Shown: positions 1-8,763, numbered from the stretch's first letter. The stretch: 64,000 nt of DNA from Lentisalinibacter sp964427415 (GCA_964427415.1 CAYRUH010000012.1:1-64000); one strand, 5' to 3'. Numbers and translations: made by a program. Notes: a model not told the origin generated them from the letters alone.

Positions 1-144
1 CACATCGGGTAGGAGGCGGGGTCACCCCCGCCGTCCTCCCACACCACCGGGCAAATGGTTCCGTACCACGGCGCTTCCCGTGAATATCACGTTCGTTCCG
101 GAACAGCGCCAGTCACGGCGCTATGCGCCATGCCTGGCGCACCC

Positions 145-181
145 AAAAAAAACGGCCCCCGGAGCAGAGCTCCGGGGGCCG
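145..181 (-). terminator. Rho-independent terminator of the DUF4397 lipoprotein gene
   Basis: A 13-bp perfect inverted repeat (arms 153-165 and 169-181, loop of three bases) is flanked by eight A residues at 145-152. Read on the minus strand this is a GC-rich hairpin followed by a U-tract, 42 bases past the stop codon of the minus-strand lipoprotein gene. It is one of the two clearest intrinsic terminators in the window. Confidence 0.9.
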
Positions 182-222
182 CGGGGTCGTCCGTGACCCG
201 TCTGCTCGCGTAGCGACCAGCC

Positions 223-1809
223 TCAGGTGGCGCAGGCAGGCAGGACCGCGTAGTCGACGATCAGCGGCAGGGGCAAGGCGCCCTCGCTGCCGTCGGTGGC
301 GGGATCACGGGCGATCACGTCGAGCACCACGCCGCCGCTGAGCGCCACATCCTGCAGCTCGATGGCCACGACGCTCTTGTCGCCGGCCGGTGTCACGTAG
401 ACGTCGTAGATGCCGGGGGCGATAGACAGGATGCCCGTGTCCGCACCGAATGGCACGTCACCGAAGTTCGGCGTAACGGAAGCATCGCTGAGGTCGGTGC
501 CATCCGCCAGCAGATACAGGTCCACGTCACCGGTGCTCGGCGAGCCGTGGATGACCCGCAGTTTCGCCTCGGTGACGACGCTGCGCGTATCGGTCGCCAG
601 CGCCAGCGGCTGGATGGCCGGCGTGCCAGAGGACAGGAAGCCGGTGACGATCGCGGTGGCCTCTGCGCCCTGCTCGGCGGTGAACGGGAAATCCGTGGCC
701 ACGACGGAGTTGTCCGCGTTTGCGACCACGCTCACCGTGTACTCGCCCGGGGCCGGGACGGCACCGATCTCGCAGAACTCGGTGAACGAATAGTCCACGG
801 CGAGAGGCAGCGCCTCGTCGTTGGCCGTCGAGGTGACATCGGCCAGGATGTCAACGGCCGGGGCGTCCGGCGACGCGTGCACCGCCGTCACTGCTGCGGG
901 CGTGCTGGTATCCAGCAGGTCGGCAGCACCGGTGCCGTCCAGCACCACGAGCTGGATCGGCGTGGCGCCCGGACCGGTATTCTCCACCGCGGCGATCAGG
1001 AGTTGCGCATCTGCGGCCAGGTCCAGCTCACCGGAATCGAACACCACCGCTGCGGGGTCGCTCTCCAGCGTCACGCGGATCTGATAGGTGCCTGCGGGTA
1101 CCTCCAGGCGCTCGCTCACGTCCTGATAGGCCAGCGCCGTGGTGGAGATCGGCGCGCTGGCGGCGAGGTCGGCGCCGGGCGTGGTCACGTAGACGTCGAC
1201 GGGCGGTGCATCCGGCGCGGCATGCACAACCTGCGCGAAGAAGCTGCCCGGCGTCAGTGCCTGGTCGGTCGGATTCGCGATCACCAGCGGACCGATCGGC
1301 GCGGCTACGTCGCCGACGGCGATCACCGTATAGTCGGTGCTGAAGTCGAGATCCAGCGTCTCGTCGATCACGATCGCATTACCGCCGGGAATGATGGCCT
1401 CGACCTGAACCGAGGTCGTCTCCGTCACCGGCAGGAAGCCCGAGCCCTCGGTGTAGTCCACCTCGCTGAGCGCGGCCTGACCGTTCACCAGAATGTTCAC
1501 CGCCGGTGCGTCGGGCGAGGCATGCAGCGCACGTAGCTGCGGCGCAGTCTCGCATTCCAGGAAGTCCGTCGCCGTGACCTCGGAGGCATCCAGCACGTCA
1601 TTGCGGTTGGTATCGAGACCGCTGTCGAGCGCGAGACCGCCGCCAGGGCAATCGGCATCGCCTTTGGCGATCTCACGGGTTGCCACCAGTGAATTGAATC
1701 CGTCCTGGCCATCGGCGCCGTCGGTACCATCGATGCCGTCGTCTCCCTCACAGCCGGCCAGCAGGAATGCCGCCGCCAGCAAGGAGGCCGTTGCAGAAGT
1801 CTTTCTCAT
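223..1809 (-). CDS. DUF4397 repeat lipoprotein with collagen-like linker
   Basis: A 528-residue predicted lipoprotein of unknown function. Residues 1-20 form a lipoprotein signal peptide with lipobox LLAGC (Cys20). It is followed by a short acidic collagen-like stretch of Gly-x-Asp triplets and a segment with SGLDTNRNDVLDASEV that looks like a calcium-loop-like DUF7151 module. The rest contains four DUF4397-type units, each opening with a variant of HASPDAPAVDI (also HAAPDAPPVDV and HGSPSTGDVDL). Family knowledge: DUF4397 proteins are extracytoplasmic beta-rich proteins with no settled function. The start at 1809 is preceded by GGGAGA at good spacing; the upstream in-frame extension would run through trmB. 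It is divergent from trmB and ends in an intrinsic terminator, so it is probably monocistronic. Confidence 0.85.
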   Translation of the reverse strand: MRKTSATASLLAAAFLLAGCEGDDGIDGTDGADGQDGFNSLVATREIAKGDADCPGGGLALDSGLDTNRNDVLDASEVTATDFLECETAPQLRALHASPDAPAVNILVNGQAALSEVDYTEGSGFLPVTETTSVQVEAIIPGGNAIVIDETLDLDFSTDYTVIAVGDVAAPIGPLVIANPTDQALTPGSFFAQVVHAAPDAPPVDVYVTTPGADLAASAPISTTALAYQDVSERLEVPAGTYQIRVTLESDPAAVVFDSGELDLAADAQLLIAAVENTGPGATPIQLVVLDGTGAADLLDTSTPAAVTAVHASPDAPAVDILADVTSTANDEALPLAVDYSFTEFCEIGAVPAPGEYTVSVVANADNSVVATDFPFTAEQGAEATAIVTGFLSSGTPAIQPLALATDTRSVVTEAKLRVIHGSPSTGDVDLYLLADGTDLSDASVTPNFGDVPFGADTGILSIAPGIYDVYVTPAGDKSVVAIELQDVALSGGVVLDVIARDPATDGSEGALPLPLIVDYAVLPACAT

Positions 1810-1929
1810 TAGTTTCTCTCCCTGAGATGAGTGCGATAAGTTGCGCAAATACATTCGACGCGACCGCGACAAGCCGATGCTCAAATTTATTTGACAAAAC
1901 ATCGACAAACAGGCTTGGGAGAGGAAAAG

Positions 1930-2661
1930 ATGACGGCGAAAGCAGAGCAGCAGCCGGAGCGAAAGGTACGCAGCTTCGTGCGCCGGGCCGGGCGCATGAC
2001 CCGGGCGCAGGCGCGGGCCTGGCGAGAGCTCTGGCCCCGCTTCGGCATCGAGGCGGACGATCCGGCCGCTCTGGCCGATGCCCTGTCCGCGGCCTTCGGC
2101 AACGGCGGACGTCGGGTACTGGAGGTGGGCTTCGGTGACGGCGAAAGTCTGCTCGAGCAGGCGGAGGACGACCCGGAGACGCGCTACTTCGGCATCGAGG
2201 TGCATGAGCCGGGCATCGGTCACTGCCTGCTTGGCATCGAGCGCCGCGGCATCCGCAATCTGCGGCTCCTGTGCGGCGATGCGCTGGAGATCATGGAAGC
2301 GGTACCGGACGACAGCATTGCGCGGCTGAACATCTACTTCCCGGATCCCTGGCCGAAGAAGCGCCACCACAAACGACGCATCGTCGCGCCCCGCTTGCTG
2401 GATATCGCGGCCCGGGTACTCGGGCCCGGCGGCGCGCTACACATCGCTACGGACTGGGCCAGCTACGCCGAGCACATCGACGAGGTAATGGACGCCGACG
2501 AGCGTTTCGAGCTGGCGGAACGGCGCCAGCACGACGGCGACCGGCCGCTCGCCCGGCCGCGCACGAAGTTCGAGCGCCGCGGCCTGCGGCTGGGCCACAG
2601 GATATTCGACTGGATCTATCGCCTGCGCGAGTCCGCGCTGCCTGTCGGCAGCCGACGTTAG
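1930..2661 (+). CDS. trmB: tRNA (guanine-N7)-methyltransferase
   Basis: A 243-residue class I SAM-dependent methyltransferase that makes m7G46 in the variable loop of tRNA. The SAM-binding motif VLEVGFGDG lies at residues 63-71, and the family signature FPDPWPKKRHHKRR at about 137-150; TKFERRG near the C-terminus is the conserved substrate motif. The ATG at 1930 follows GGGAGAGG at ideal spacing; a start 39 bases upstream (1891) is in frame but has no such site. The 3' end overlaps the convergent MarC gene by four bases (TTAG shared as the two stop codons). Confidence 0.95.
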   Translation: MTAKAEQQPERKVRSFVRRAGRMTRAQARAWRELWPRFGIEADDPAALADALSAAFGNGGRRVLEVGFGDGESLLEQAEDDPETRYFGIEVHEPGIGHCLLGIERRGIRNLRLLCGDALEIMEAVPDDSIARLNIYFPDPWPKKRHHKRRIVAPRLLDIAARVLGPGGALHIATDWASYAEHIDEVMDADERFELAERRQHDGDRPLARPRTKFERRGLRLGHRIFDWIYRLRESALPVGSRR

Positions 2662-3278
2662 ACGAAGGCCAGTATGCCGTCCACGACGTATTGCACTGCC
2701 AGCGCTACGAGCACCACGCCGAGCAAGCGGCTGACCACGTTGGCACCGGTCACGCCGAGGACGCGCATGATGGGATTGGTCAGCAGCATCATCACCAGAG
2801 TGATGGCCAGAACGACGAACACCACCGCCAGCAGCAGGGCAACGCTCAGGAAGTCGTCTTCGACGTCACCCAGGAGCAGCAGGAGGGTGGCCAGCGCGCC
2901 GGGGCCGGCGATCAGCGGGAAAGCCAGCGGGAACACGGAGATGTCGTCCCGGTAGCGGGCCTCCTCCTGCTCGCGGATGGTGGCCGAACGCAGGCCGGAT
3001 TCCCGCGCGAACACCATGTCCACCGAGACCATGAACAGCAGCAGGCCGCCGCCGATGCGGAAGGCATCGACGCTGATGCCGAGTATCTTCAGCAGCTGTT
3101 CGCCGGCCAGCGCAAAACCGAGGAAGATGAGTGCGGAGATACTTACCGCCTTCACCGCCATGCGCCGCCGGAATCCGGGCGCGCCACCTCGCGTCAGCGC
3201 GCCGAAAACGGGTATCAGCGTCACCGGCTCGATGACCACAAACATCACCACGAAATTCTTGAGCAGCTGCTCGATCAC
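2658..3278 (-). CDS. MarC family integral membrane protein
   Basis: A 206-residue inner membrane protein with about six hydrophobic segments, matching the MarC/UPF0056 family in length and features: an N-terminal EPVTLIPVFGALT segment, a central FRIGGGLLLFMVSVDM and a PLIAGPGALATLL loop. The function of the family is unresolved; the early link to multiple antibiotic resistance was not upheld. I chose the GTG at 3278 with an AAGG upstream because it begins right before the first transmembrane segment; the much longer in-frame extension crosses other genes. It is convergent with trmB and divergent from the next small gene. Confidence 0.85.
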   Translation of the reverse strand: MIEQLLKNFVVMFVVIEPVTLIPVFGALTRGGAPGFRRRMAVKAVSISALIFLGFALAGEQLLKILGISVDAFRIGGGLLLFMVSVDMVFARESGLRSATIREQEEARYRDDISVFPLAFPLIAGPGALATLLLLLGDVEDDFLSVALLLAVVFVVLAITLVMMLLTNPIMRVLGVTGANVVSRLLGVVLVALAVQYVVDGILAFV

Positions 3279-3419
3279 GCCTGCACGCCTTGTGGACCAT
3301 CCTGATTGCAGCGCCGCCGGAATGGTCTGAGTATGATTCAGGTAGTGAGTGAGAGGGCGCCTTCCCTGGAGAGGCGCAAGAGCAGCGATAATACAAGGCA
3401 GCGGTGGAGGTTGCACGAT

Positions 3420-3695
3420 ATGACCAGCGAATTCCCTGCCATCGGCCACTGGTATCGCCGGCCGAACGGCAGACTGTTCGAGATCGTCGCCATCGACGAC
3501 GCTGACGGCACGCTCGAGATCCAGTTTTTCGACGGTACGCTGGGGGAGATCGACCTGGAAACCTGGCCGGATCTCATCCTGGAGCCGGTCGACCCGCCGG
3601 AAGACACCTCCGGCTCCCTGGACATGGACTTCGACGACGACGAGCCAGAAGGCGAGGGCGCCGGGCGACGGGACTGGCTGGAGAACCTGGATTAG
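3420..3695 (+). CDS. Small acidic conserved protein, DUF6763-like
   Basis: A 91-residue cytosolic protein rich in Asp and Glu. The N-terminal part FPAIGHWYRRPNGRLFEIVA and the following EIQFFDGTLGEIDLETW resemble small gammaproteobacterial proteins annotated as DUF6763; that assignment is from memory and not checked. The C-terminal third is an acidic tail. The ATG at 3420 is preceded by GGAGG at 3406-3410. It is probably beta-rich; no function is known. Its stop overlaps the stop of the convergent Rieske gene by four bases. Confidence 0.7.
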   Translation: MTSEFPAIGHWYRRPNGRLFEIVAIDDADGTLEIQFFDGTLGEIDLETWPDLILEPVDPPEDTSGSLDMDFDDDEPEGEGAGRRDWLENLD

Positions 3696-4063
3696 GTGGA
3701 ATGAACGGCCGGGTCCGGCACCGTGACCATGACGCGCCCCTGCTCCACCTCCACCGGCAGGCGATACAGCGACTTGCCCGGGCACGGGCCCGCCACGCAC
3801 ACACCGCTGTCCAGCTCGAACATCGCACCGTGTGACGCACAGATGATGTGACCGCCGTCGCGGCTCAGGAACCGGTGCGGCTGCCAGTCCAGCGGATGGC
3901 CGGCATGCACACAGTAATTGCGGTAGGCCCAGACCTCATCGCCGCAGCGCACCACGAACCCCCTGAACGGCCAGTCGCCCTCTCCCGCGGAGAAACCACG
4001 GCTGCCGGGATCGGCCAGCTCGTCGAGCCGGCAAACCTCCCGTCTGACTTCTCTTGGGCTCAT
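3692..4063 (-). CDS. Rieske [2Fe-2S] domain protein
   Basis: A 123-residue stand-alone Rieske ferredoxin-like protein. The cluster ligands are visible as Cys51-x-His53 (CVHAGH) and Cys75-x2-His78 (CASHGAMF), with the usual spacing. It lacks a signal peptide, so it is a cytosolic protein of the NirD/ferredoxin-like subgroup and not the bc1 complex subunit. No oxygenase or reductase partner is adjacent, so the electron partner is unknown. The start is uncertain: neither ATG 4063 nor ATG 4096 (eleven residues longer) has a clear ribosome binding site; the shorter form was preferred because it leaves room for the divergent gene at 4109. Confidence 0.85.
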   Translation of the reverse strand: MSPREVRREVCRLDELADPGSRGFSAGEGDWPFRGFVVRCGDEVWAYRNYCVHAGHPLDWQPHRFLSRDGGHIICASHGAMFELDSGVCVAGPCPGKSLYRLPVEVEQGRVMVTVPDPAVHST

Positions 4064-4108
4064 CGGCCCGTTATGCTGAGCTGTCGAACCATCCATCGGA
4101 CTGTCTGC

Positions 4109-4525
4109 ATGGGATTCCCTACCGCTGACGATGCCGAAGCCGCATTCTATCGCGCGTTTTCATTCTGCGACCTGGAGGCCATGCGCGAGATCTGGTGCAG
4201 GGACTCGGATGTGACCTGCATCCACCCGCTGAGCGCACCGCTGACCGGCTACGACGCCATAATCCGCAGCTGGGAACAGATATTCCGCAACATGGGCCCG
4301 ACCCGCATCCTGAGCGAGCAGCTGCACCGCAGCAACTGGCAGGAGGCGGTACTGCACGTGGTGAAGGAACACTTCGAGGTGCAGGGCGGCGGCACGACGC
4401 CGGTGATCGCGACCAACGCGTACCGCCTCACGGCCGACGGCTGGCGGATGGTCCTGCACCACGGCTCGCCGTCCCAGCGTCCGTCGAACGGTACCCCGCC
4501 CACCGCCAGCCGCCGCACGCACTGA
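4109..4525 (+). CDS. NTF2-like (SnoaL/DUF4440-type) protein
   Basis: A 138-residue protein of the NTF2-like alpha+beta barrel superfamily. Typical features are the N-terminal helix AEAAFYRAFSFCDLEAMREI, the conserved W, then HPLSAPLTGYDAIIRSWEQI and the final sheet pattern ATNAYRLTADGWRMVLHHGS. Members act as small enzymes or binding proteins; the substrate cannot be told. A possible -10 element TATGCT sits at 4072-4077. It ends just before a palindromic repeat that separates it from the convergent transporter gene. Confidence 0.75.
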   Translation: MGFPTADDAEAAFYRAFSFCDLEAMREIWCRDSDVTCIHPLSAPLTGYDAIIRSWEQIFRNMGPTRILSEQLHRSNWQEAVLHVVKEHFEVQGGGTTPVIATNAYRLTADGWRMVLHHGSPSQRPSNGTPPTASRRTH

Positions 4526-4560
4526 ACGATCTGGCACTCTGGTCTCGGGAAACTGCTGAC

Positions 4561-4632
4561 TGTGGGAGGGGCTTCAGCCCCGATTAGCGCAATGTCACGG
4601 CAGCGAGGACCGGGGCTGAAGCCGCTCCCACA
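4561..4632. repeat. REP-like palindromic repeat, copy 1
   Basis: Two 22-base arms (4561-4582 and 4611-4632) are inverted copies with one mismatch. The left arm begins TGTGGGAGGGGCTTCAGC and the right arm is its near complement. The unit separates the convergent NTF2-like gene and the AmpG-like gene, so on transcription either way it would form a strong hairpin. A second copy sits near 42284-42355 with the same core GGAGGGGCTTCAGCCCCGAT. Confidence 0.85.
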
Positions 4633-4638
4633 GCACGG

Positions 4639-6018
4639 TCAGGAAGAGGTCGTCCGCTCGCGGCGGGCTATCACCAATGCCAGCACGATGGCCGGCACAC
4701 CCATCACTGCCGCATACAGGAAAAACGCCGGGTAGTCCCAGGCGTCCACGACGATACCCGAGAAACCGCTCAGGAACTTCCCAAGCAGGGTCATCAGCGA
4801 AGAGAACAGCGCGTACTGGGTGGCGGTGTAGCCCGGGCTGGTGAGATTTGACAGGTAGGCGATAAACACGGAGCCCGCGAAACCCGCGGACAGATTGTCT
4901 GCCGAGATGGTGACCACCAGCATGCCCGGCTCCGGGCCCAGCGTGGCCAGCCAGGCGAACAGCAGGTTGGTCACGGATACCAGCACCGCGCCGGGTAGCA
5001 GCATCTTCACGGCGCCGTAGCGCACCACCAGCGCGCCGCCGATGGCGGCGCCGAGGATGGTCATGCCGATGCCGAAGACTTTGGCGATGGCGGCGATCTG
5101 CTCCAGCGTGAAGCCCAGATCGAGGTAGAAGGGGTTGGCCATGCTACCCATCACCAGGTCGCTGATGCGATAGACGGAGATGAAGGCGAGGATCACCAGG
5201 CTGAACAGTCCCGCCTTGCGGAAGAAGTCGAGGAACGGGCATACCACGGCACCGAAGAACCAGCGCCCGGCCGCGCCCATGCGCCGGGTTTCCGGCACCA
5301 TCCTGGCGATGGTCTCGAGGTAGTCGCGCTCGCGGGCTCGTACCACTTCCGGGTCCACCTCCGGCTCGCCGATCGCGAGCACCGTGACGATGCCGACGCC
5401 AACGAGTGCGGCCATGGTCAGATAGGCGGCCGGCCAGGAAGCGTCGCTCGCGATAAACAGCGCGCCTGCGCCGGATGCCAGCAGGGCGAGCCTGTAGCCG
5501 GTCTGGTAGGCGCCGGCCATCGGGCCCTGCATCCGCTTGTCCACGGCCTCGATGCGCCAGGCATCAATGGAGACGTCCTGGGTGGCCGACGAGAAGGCCA
5601 CCAGCAGGGCAAGCCAGGCCATGCGGGTCAAATCCACCGCCGGGTCGGTCAGCGCCATGCCAACCAGGCCGGCGGCGATCCCGATCTGGCCGGCCAGCAT
5701 CCAGCTGCGGCGCTTGCCGAGCAGGCGGGTCGCGACGGGGATGGACAGCCGGTCGATCAGCGGCGACCACAGGAACTTCACCGAATAGGTGATACCGATC
5801 CAGGCGAAATAGCCGATGGCGGTGCGGCTGGTACCCGCCTGGGTCAGCCAGGCCCCCAGCGTGGAAAACACGAGCAGGAACGGCAGCCCCGCCGAGAAAC
5901 CGAGGAACAGCATGGCCACGACCCGCGGCCGGAGGTAGGCGGCCGCGGCGTCACGCCAGCCTGTGCCCGGCGGATGACGGCCGGGTACTTCGGCGGCCGG
6001 GTCGCGCTCAGCCGGCAA
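4639..6018 (-). CDS. AmpG-family major facilitator transporter
   Basis: A 459-residue inner membrane protein with about 12 hydrophobic segments. It matches the AmpG muropeptide permease family: LGFSAGLPFLLVFSTLGAWL in the first segment, VKFLWSPLIDR, and the signature SATQDVSIDAWRIE. AmpG imports GlcNAc-anhydroMurNAc peptides for cell wall recycling; orthology to true AmpG is likely but other members carry different solutes. The start is a TTG at 6018 inside the last eleven bases of the upstream exonuclease gene; the first internal ATG would remove part of the first membrane helix. The overlap implies co-transcription with the exonuclease gene. Confidence 0.8.
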   Translation of the reverse strand: MPAERDPAAEVPGRHPPGTGWRDAAAAYLRPRVVAMLFLGFSAGLPFLLVFSTLGAWLTQAGTSRTAIGYFAWIGITYSVKFLWSPLIDRLSIPVATRLLGKRRSWMLAGQIGIAAGLVGMALTDPAVDLTRMAWLALLVAFSSATQDVSIDAWRIEAVDKRMQGPMAGAYQTGYRLALLASGAGALFIASDASWPAAYLTMAALVGVGIVTVLAIGEPEVDPEVVRARERDYLETIARMVPETRRMGAAGRWFFGAVVCPFLDFFRKAGLFSLVILAFISVYRISDLVMGSMANPFYLDLGFTLEQIAAIAKVFGIGMTILGAAIGGALVVRYGAVKMLLPGAVLVSVTNLLFAWLATLGPEPGMLVVTISADNLSAGFAGSVFIAYLSNLTSPGYTATQYALFSSLMTLLGKFLSGFSGIVVDAWDYPAFFLYAAVMGVPAIVLALVIARRERTTSS

Positions 6019-6790
6019 GATCCAGCTCGTAGTCGACAGTCAGCGGGGCGTGATCGGAGAAGCGCTCGTCCCGGTACACGTCGGCCTGGCGGATCAGCGG
6101 TGCGAGTCCGGGGGTGACTATTTGATAGTCGATACGCCACCCCACGTTCTTCTCCCAGGCCCGTCCCCGGTTCGACCACCAGGTGTACTCGCCCTCGTTG
6201 GGGTTCACCACCCGGAATGCGTCCACCAGCTTCACCCGCTCGAACACCTGGTCGAGCCAGGCCCGCTCCTCGGGCAGGAAACCGGAGTTGTTCCGGTTGG
6301 AGCGCCAGTTCCTGAGGTCGATCTCCCGGTGGGCGATATTCCAGTCGCCGCACAGGATGTACTCGCTGCGACGGCGTCGCAGGCGCCGCAGATGGGGCAG
6401 AAAATGGTCGAGGAAGCGGTACTTGGCCGCCTGGCGTTGGTCGCCCGAGGAACCGGACGGCAGGTACACCGAGGCCACGGCCACGCCCTCGAGCTGCACC
6501 TCGAGGTAGCGGCCCTCGCGGTCGAACTCCTGGATGCCGAGGCCGCGGACGATGCGCCTCGGCTCATGGCGGGAGTAGATCGCCACGCCGCTGTAGCCCT
6601 TCTTCTCGGCGTCCTCGTAATAACAGTGGTAGCCGGCCGGGTGGAATACCTCGTCCTCCAGCTGATGCAGCTGGGCCTTGGTTTCCTGAATGCAGACGAC
6701 GTCCGGATTGCGCCGCGGCAGCCAGTCGAAGAAACCCTTCCTGGCGGCGGCGCGGATACCGTTGGCGTTCAGACTCATAACCCGGAACAA
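6008..6790 (-). CDS. xthA: Exodeoxyribonuclease III (AP endonuclease)
   Basis: A 260-residue Mg-dependent nuclease of the exonuclease-endonuclease-phosphatase fold that cuts at abasic sites and removes 3' blocking groups in base excision repair. Motifs include LNANGIRAA at the N-terminus, the metal ligand in CIQETKAQ, the active site GDWNIAH, WWSNRG, and the final SDHAPL with its catalytic His. The start is the TTG at 6790, which has GGGAG seven bases upstream and gives the expected N-terminus; the ATG twelve bases further in lies too far from this site. It is divergent from pyrE across 130 bases and overlaps the next gene by 11 bases. Confidence 0.92.
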   Translation of the reverse strand: MFRVMSLNANGIRAAARKGFFDWLPRRNPDVVCIQETKAQLHQLEDEVFHPAGYHCYYEDAEKKGYSGVAIYSRHEPRRIVRGLGIQEFDREGRYLEVQLEGVAVASVYLPSGSSGDQRQAAKYRFLDHFLPHLRRLRRRRSEYILCGDWNIAHREIDLRNWRSNRNNSGFLPEERAWLDQVFERVKLVDAFRVVNPNEGEYTWWSNRGRAWEKNVGWRIDYQIVTPGLAPLIRQADVYRDERFSDHAPLTVDYELDLAG

Positions 6791-6920
6791 GGCGTCACTC
6801 CCGTCGGCGGGCCGGCGCAACGCAGCGCCCGCCCCGGCTGTGTCATACTTGGAGTCAGGGTCGTGGCGACCCCGCCCGCACGGCGCGAATGATATCAATA
6901 CCCCATCCGGGGAAGGCAGT

Positions 6921-7577
6921 ATGCGGTCCTGGCAGAGAGAATTCCTCGATCTGGCGCTCGAGCTGGAAGTGCTGAAGTTCGGCTCTTTCAAGCTGAAGTC
7001 CGGCAGGATGAGCCCTTATTTCTTCAATGCCGGGCTGTTCAACACCGGTTACGCCGCCGCCAAGCTCGGGCGCTGCTACGCCTCGGCCATCGCCGCCTCG
7101 AAGGTGGAATTCGACATCCTGTTCGGGCCGGCCTACAAGGGCATTCCGCTGACCACGCTGGCGGCCGCGGCACTGGCCGAGCACCACGACATCGACGTGC
7201 CCTATTGCTTCAACCGCAAGGAAGCGAAGACCCACGGCGAGGGCGGCAACATCATCGGCGCACCGCTGGAGGGCCGGGTGCTGATCGTGGACGACGTCAT
7301 CACGGCGGGCACCGCCATTCGCGAGGCGGTCGAGATCATCCGCGACAGCGGGGCCACGCTCGCCGGCGTGGTGATCTCGCTGGACCGGCAGGAGCGCGGT
7401 AGTGGCGAGCGTTCCGCCGTGCAGGAGGTGGAACGGGTGCTCAAGGTGCCGGTGATCAGCCTGATCACCCTCTCGGACCTGATCACCCACCTCGAGGAGA
7501 CCGCGGGTCAGCGCAAGCAACTGCGCGCAGTCATGGACTACCAGCGCCAGTATGGTGTAGAACCGGATCAGGGCTGA
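6921..7577 (+). CDS. pyrE: Orotate phosphoribosyltransferase
   Basis: A 218-residue cytosolic enzyme that joins orotate and PRPP to give orotidine monophosphate in pyrimidine synthesis. The PRPP-binding loop VLIVDDVITAGTAIRE is complete, and the N-terminal FGSFKLKSGRMSPYFFNAG is the family signature. The ATG at 6921 follows GGGGAAGG at good spacing. Length is close to E. coli PyrE (213). It is divergent from the exonuclease III gene, an arrangement seen in other gammaproteobacteria. Confidence 0.96.
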   Translation: MRSWQREFLDLALELEVLKFGSFKLKSGRMSPYFFNAGLFNTGYAAAKLGRCYASAIAASKVEFDILFGPAYKGIPLTTLAAAALAEHHDIDVPYCFNRKEAKTHGEGGNIIGAPLEGRVLIVDDVITAGTAIREAVEIIRDSGATLAGVVISLDRQERGSGERSAVQEVERVLKVPVISLITLSDLITHLEETAGQRKQLRAVMDYQRQYGVEPDQG

Positions 7578-7669
7578 CAGGGAACCGGTCGCTGCGGCCG
7601 GCGGGGGGATTTGCCAAAACCGCGAACCAGTTCCGGTCCGCTATCGGCACGGTAATATGTAATACGGAA

Positions 7670-8290
7670 ATGACCAAGGCAGCTCCCATTGCATTCGCAA
7701 TTCTCGCGGCCGTTCTGCTGACCGGCGCCGGCGAGGACAGGCGCACTTACAGCTGGACCGACGACGAGGGCGTCACCCACTACGGCGACAAGGTGCCGCC
7801 CGAGTACCGCGACCGGAAGAAGCGCATCCTCAACGAGCAGGGCGTGACCGTCGAAGTGATCGAGGGCAAGAAGACGCCGGAAGAACTCGCCGCCGAGGCC
7901 CGTCGCCGTGAGATGGAAGCCGAGAAGGAGAAGCGCCGGCGGGCGGACAAGGTGCTCCTCTCCACCTATCTCTCGGTGGAAGAAGTCGAGATGCACCGGG
8001 ACCGGCGGCTGGAATTGCTGCGGGCCCAGCAGAAGGTGGCGGAGCTCTATCTCAGGAACCTGCGCCGGCGCATGGTCTCCCTGCAGGAAGAGGCCGGTAA
8101 CTACAAGCCGTACACGATGGAGCCGGACGCGGAGATGATCCCGCCGGGCCTGGCCGAGGATCTCTCGGACACCAAGGACCGCATCAACCGCCAGGAGGCG
8201 CAGCTGGCCGAGCACCGCCGGGAGACTGATCAGCTGGAGCGGAAGTTCGCCCGGGACATCTCACGCTTCCGCAACCTGAAGGGACTCTGA
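7670..8290 (+). CDS. DUF4124 domain protein, exported
   Basis: A 206-residue protein with an N-terminal signal peptide (about residues 1-19) and then the DUF4124 motif TYSWTDDEGVTHYGDKVP, a short beta domain common in gammaproteobacterial envelope proteins. The remainder (about 65-206) is a long charged, probably coiled-coil region rich in Arg, Glu and Lys. Function unknown; location is probably periplasmic. It stands alone between pyrE and the convergent dut gene. Confidence 0.8.
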   Translation: MTKAAPIAFAILAAVLLTGAGEDRRTYSWTDDEGVTHYGDKVPPEYRDRKKRILNEQGVTVEVIEGKKTPEELAAEARRREMEAEKEKRRRADKVLLSTYLSVEEVEMHRDRRLELLRAQQKVAELYLRNLRRRMVSLQEEAGNYKPYTMEPDAEMIPPGLAEDLSDTKDRINRQEAQLAEHRRETDQLERKFARDISRFRNLKGL

Positions 8291-8297
8291 CCCCCGC

Positions 8298-8753
8298 TCA
8301 GTTGCGGCCCGAGTGGCCGAATCCTCCCTCGCCCCTCTGGCTCTCGCGGAATTCGTCCACGACGTCGAAGGCCACCTGCTCGACGGGCACGAACACCATC
8401 TGCGCAATGCGGTCGCCGGGCTCGATGACGTAGGGCTCGCTGCCGCGGTTCCAGCAGGAGACATAGACCTGGCCCTGGTAGTCGGAATCGATCAGCCCGG
8501 TCAGGTTGCCGAGCACGATGCCGTATTTGTGGCCGAGGCCGGAGCGCGGCAGCAATACGGCAGCCAGGCCGGGATCGCCGATATGGATGGCGAGGCCGGT
8601 GGGCAGCAGCTCCGTCTCGCCCGGCCCCAGCGTCAGCGGCTGGTCGAGACAGGCCCGCATGTCGAGCCCGGCAGAGCCGCCGGTGGCGTAGTGGGGCAGC
8701 GGGAACTCCCCGCCGAGGCGCTCGTCGAGGATTTTCAGCTCTACTCGTCTCAC
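8298..8753 (-). CDS. dut: dUTP diphosphatase
   Basis: A 151-residue trimeric dUTPase that converts dUTP to dUMP, keeping uracil out of DNA and supplying dTMP synthesis. All five family motifs are present: SAGLDMRA, PRSGLG, GNLTGLIDSDYQG, GDRIAQMVF, and the C-terminal Arg/Gly-rich GEGGFGHSG arm. The start is a GTG ten bases after the coaBC stop codon, so the two genes are an operon, the usual coaBC-dut order of this class. Confidence 0.96.
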   Translation of the reverse strand: MRRVELKILDERLGGEFPLPHYATGGSAGLDMRACLDQPLTLGPGETELLPTGLAIHIGDPGLAAVLLPRSGLGHKYGIVLGNLTGLIDSDYQGQVYVSCWNRGSEPYVIEPGDRIAQMVFVPVEQVAFDVVDEFRESQRGEGGFGHSGRN

Positions 8754-8763
8754 AAAACGGGTC

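Noticed and set aside
547..1536. Long open frame on the + strand (329 codons)
   Set aside because: Antisense to the DUF4397 lipoprotein gene; composition is Arg/Gly/His-rich and without recognisable motifs, as expected of an antisense frame in GC-rich DNA.
7578..7640. Terminator after pyrE
   Set aside because: Only a short CCGG-type stem can be drawn and there is no T-tract.
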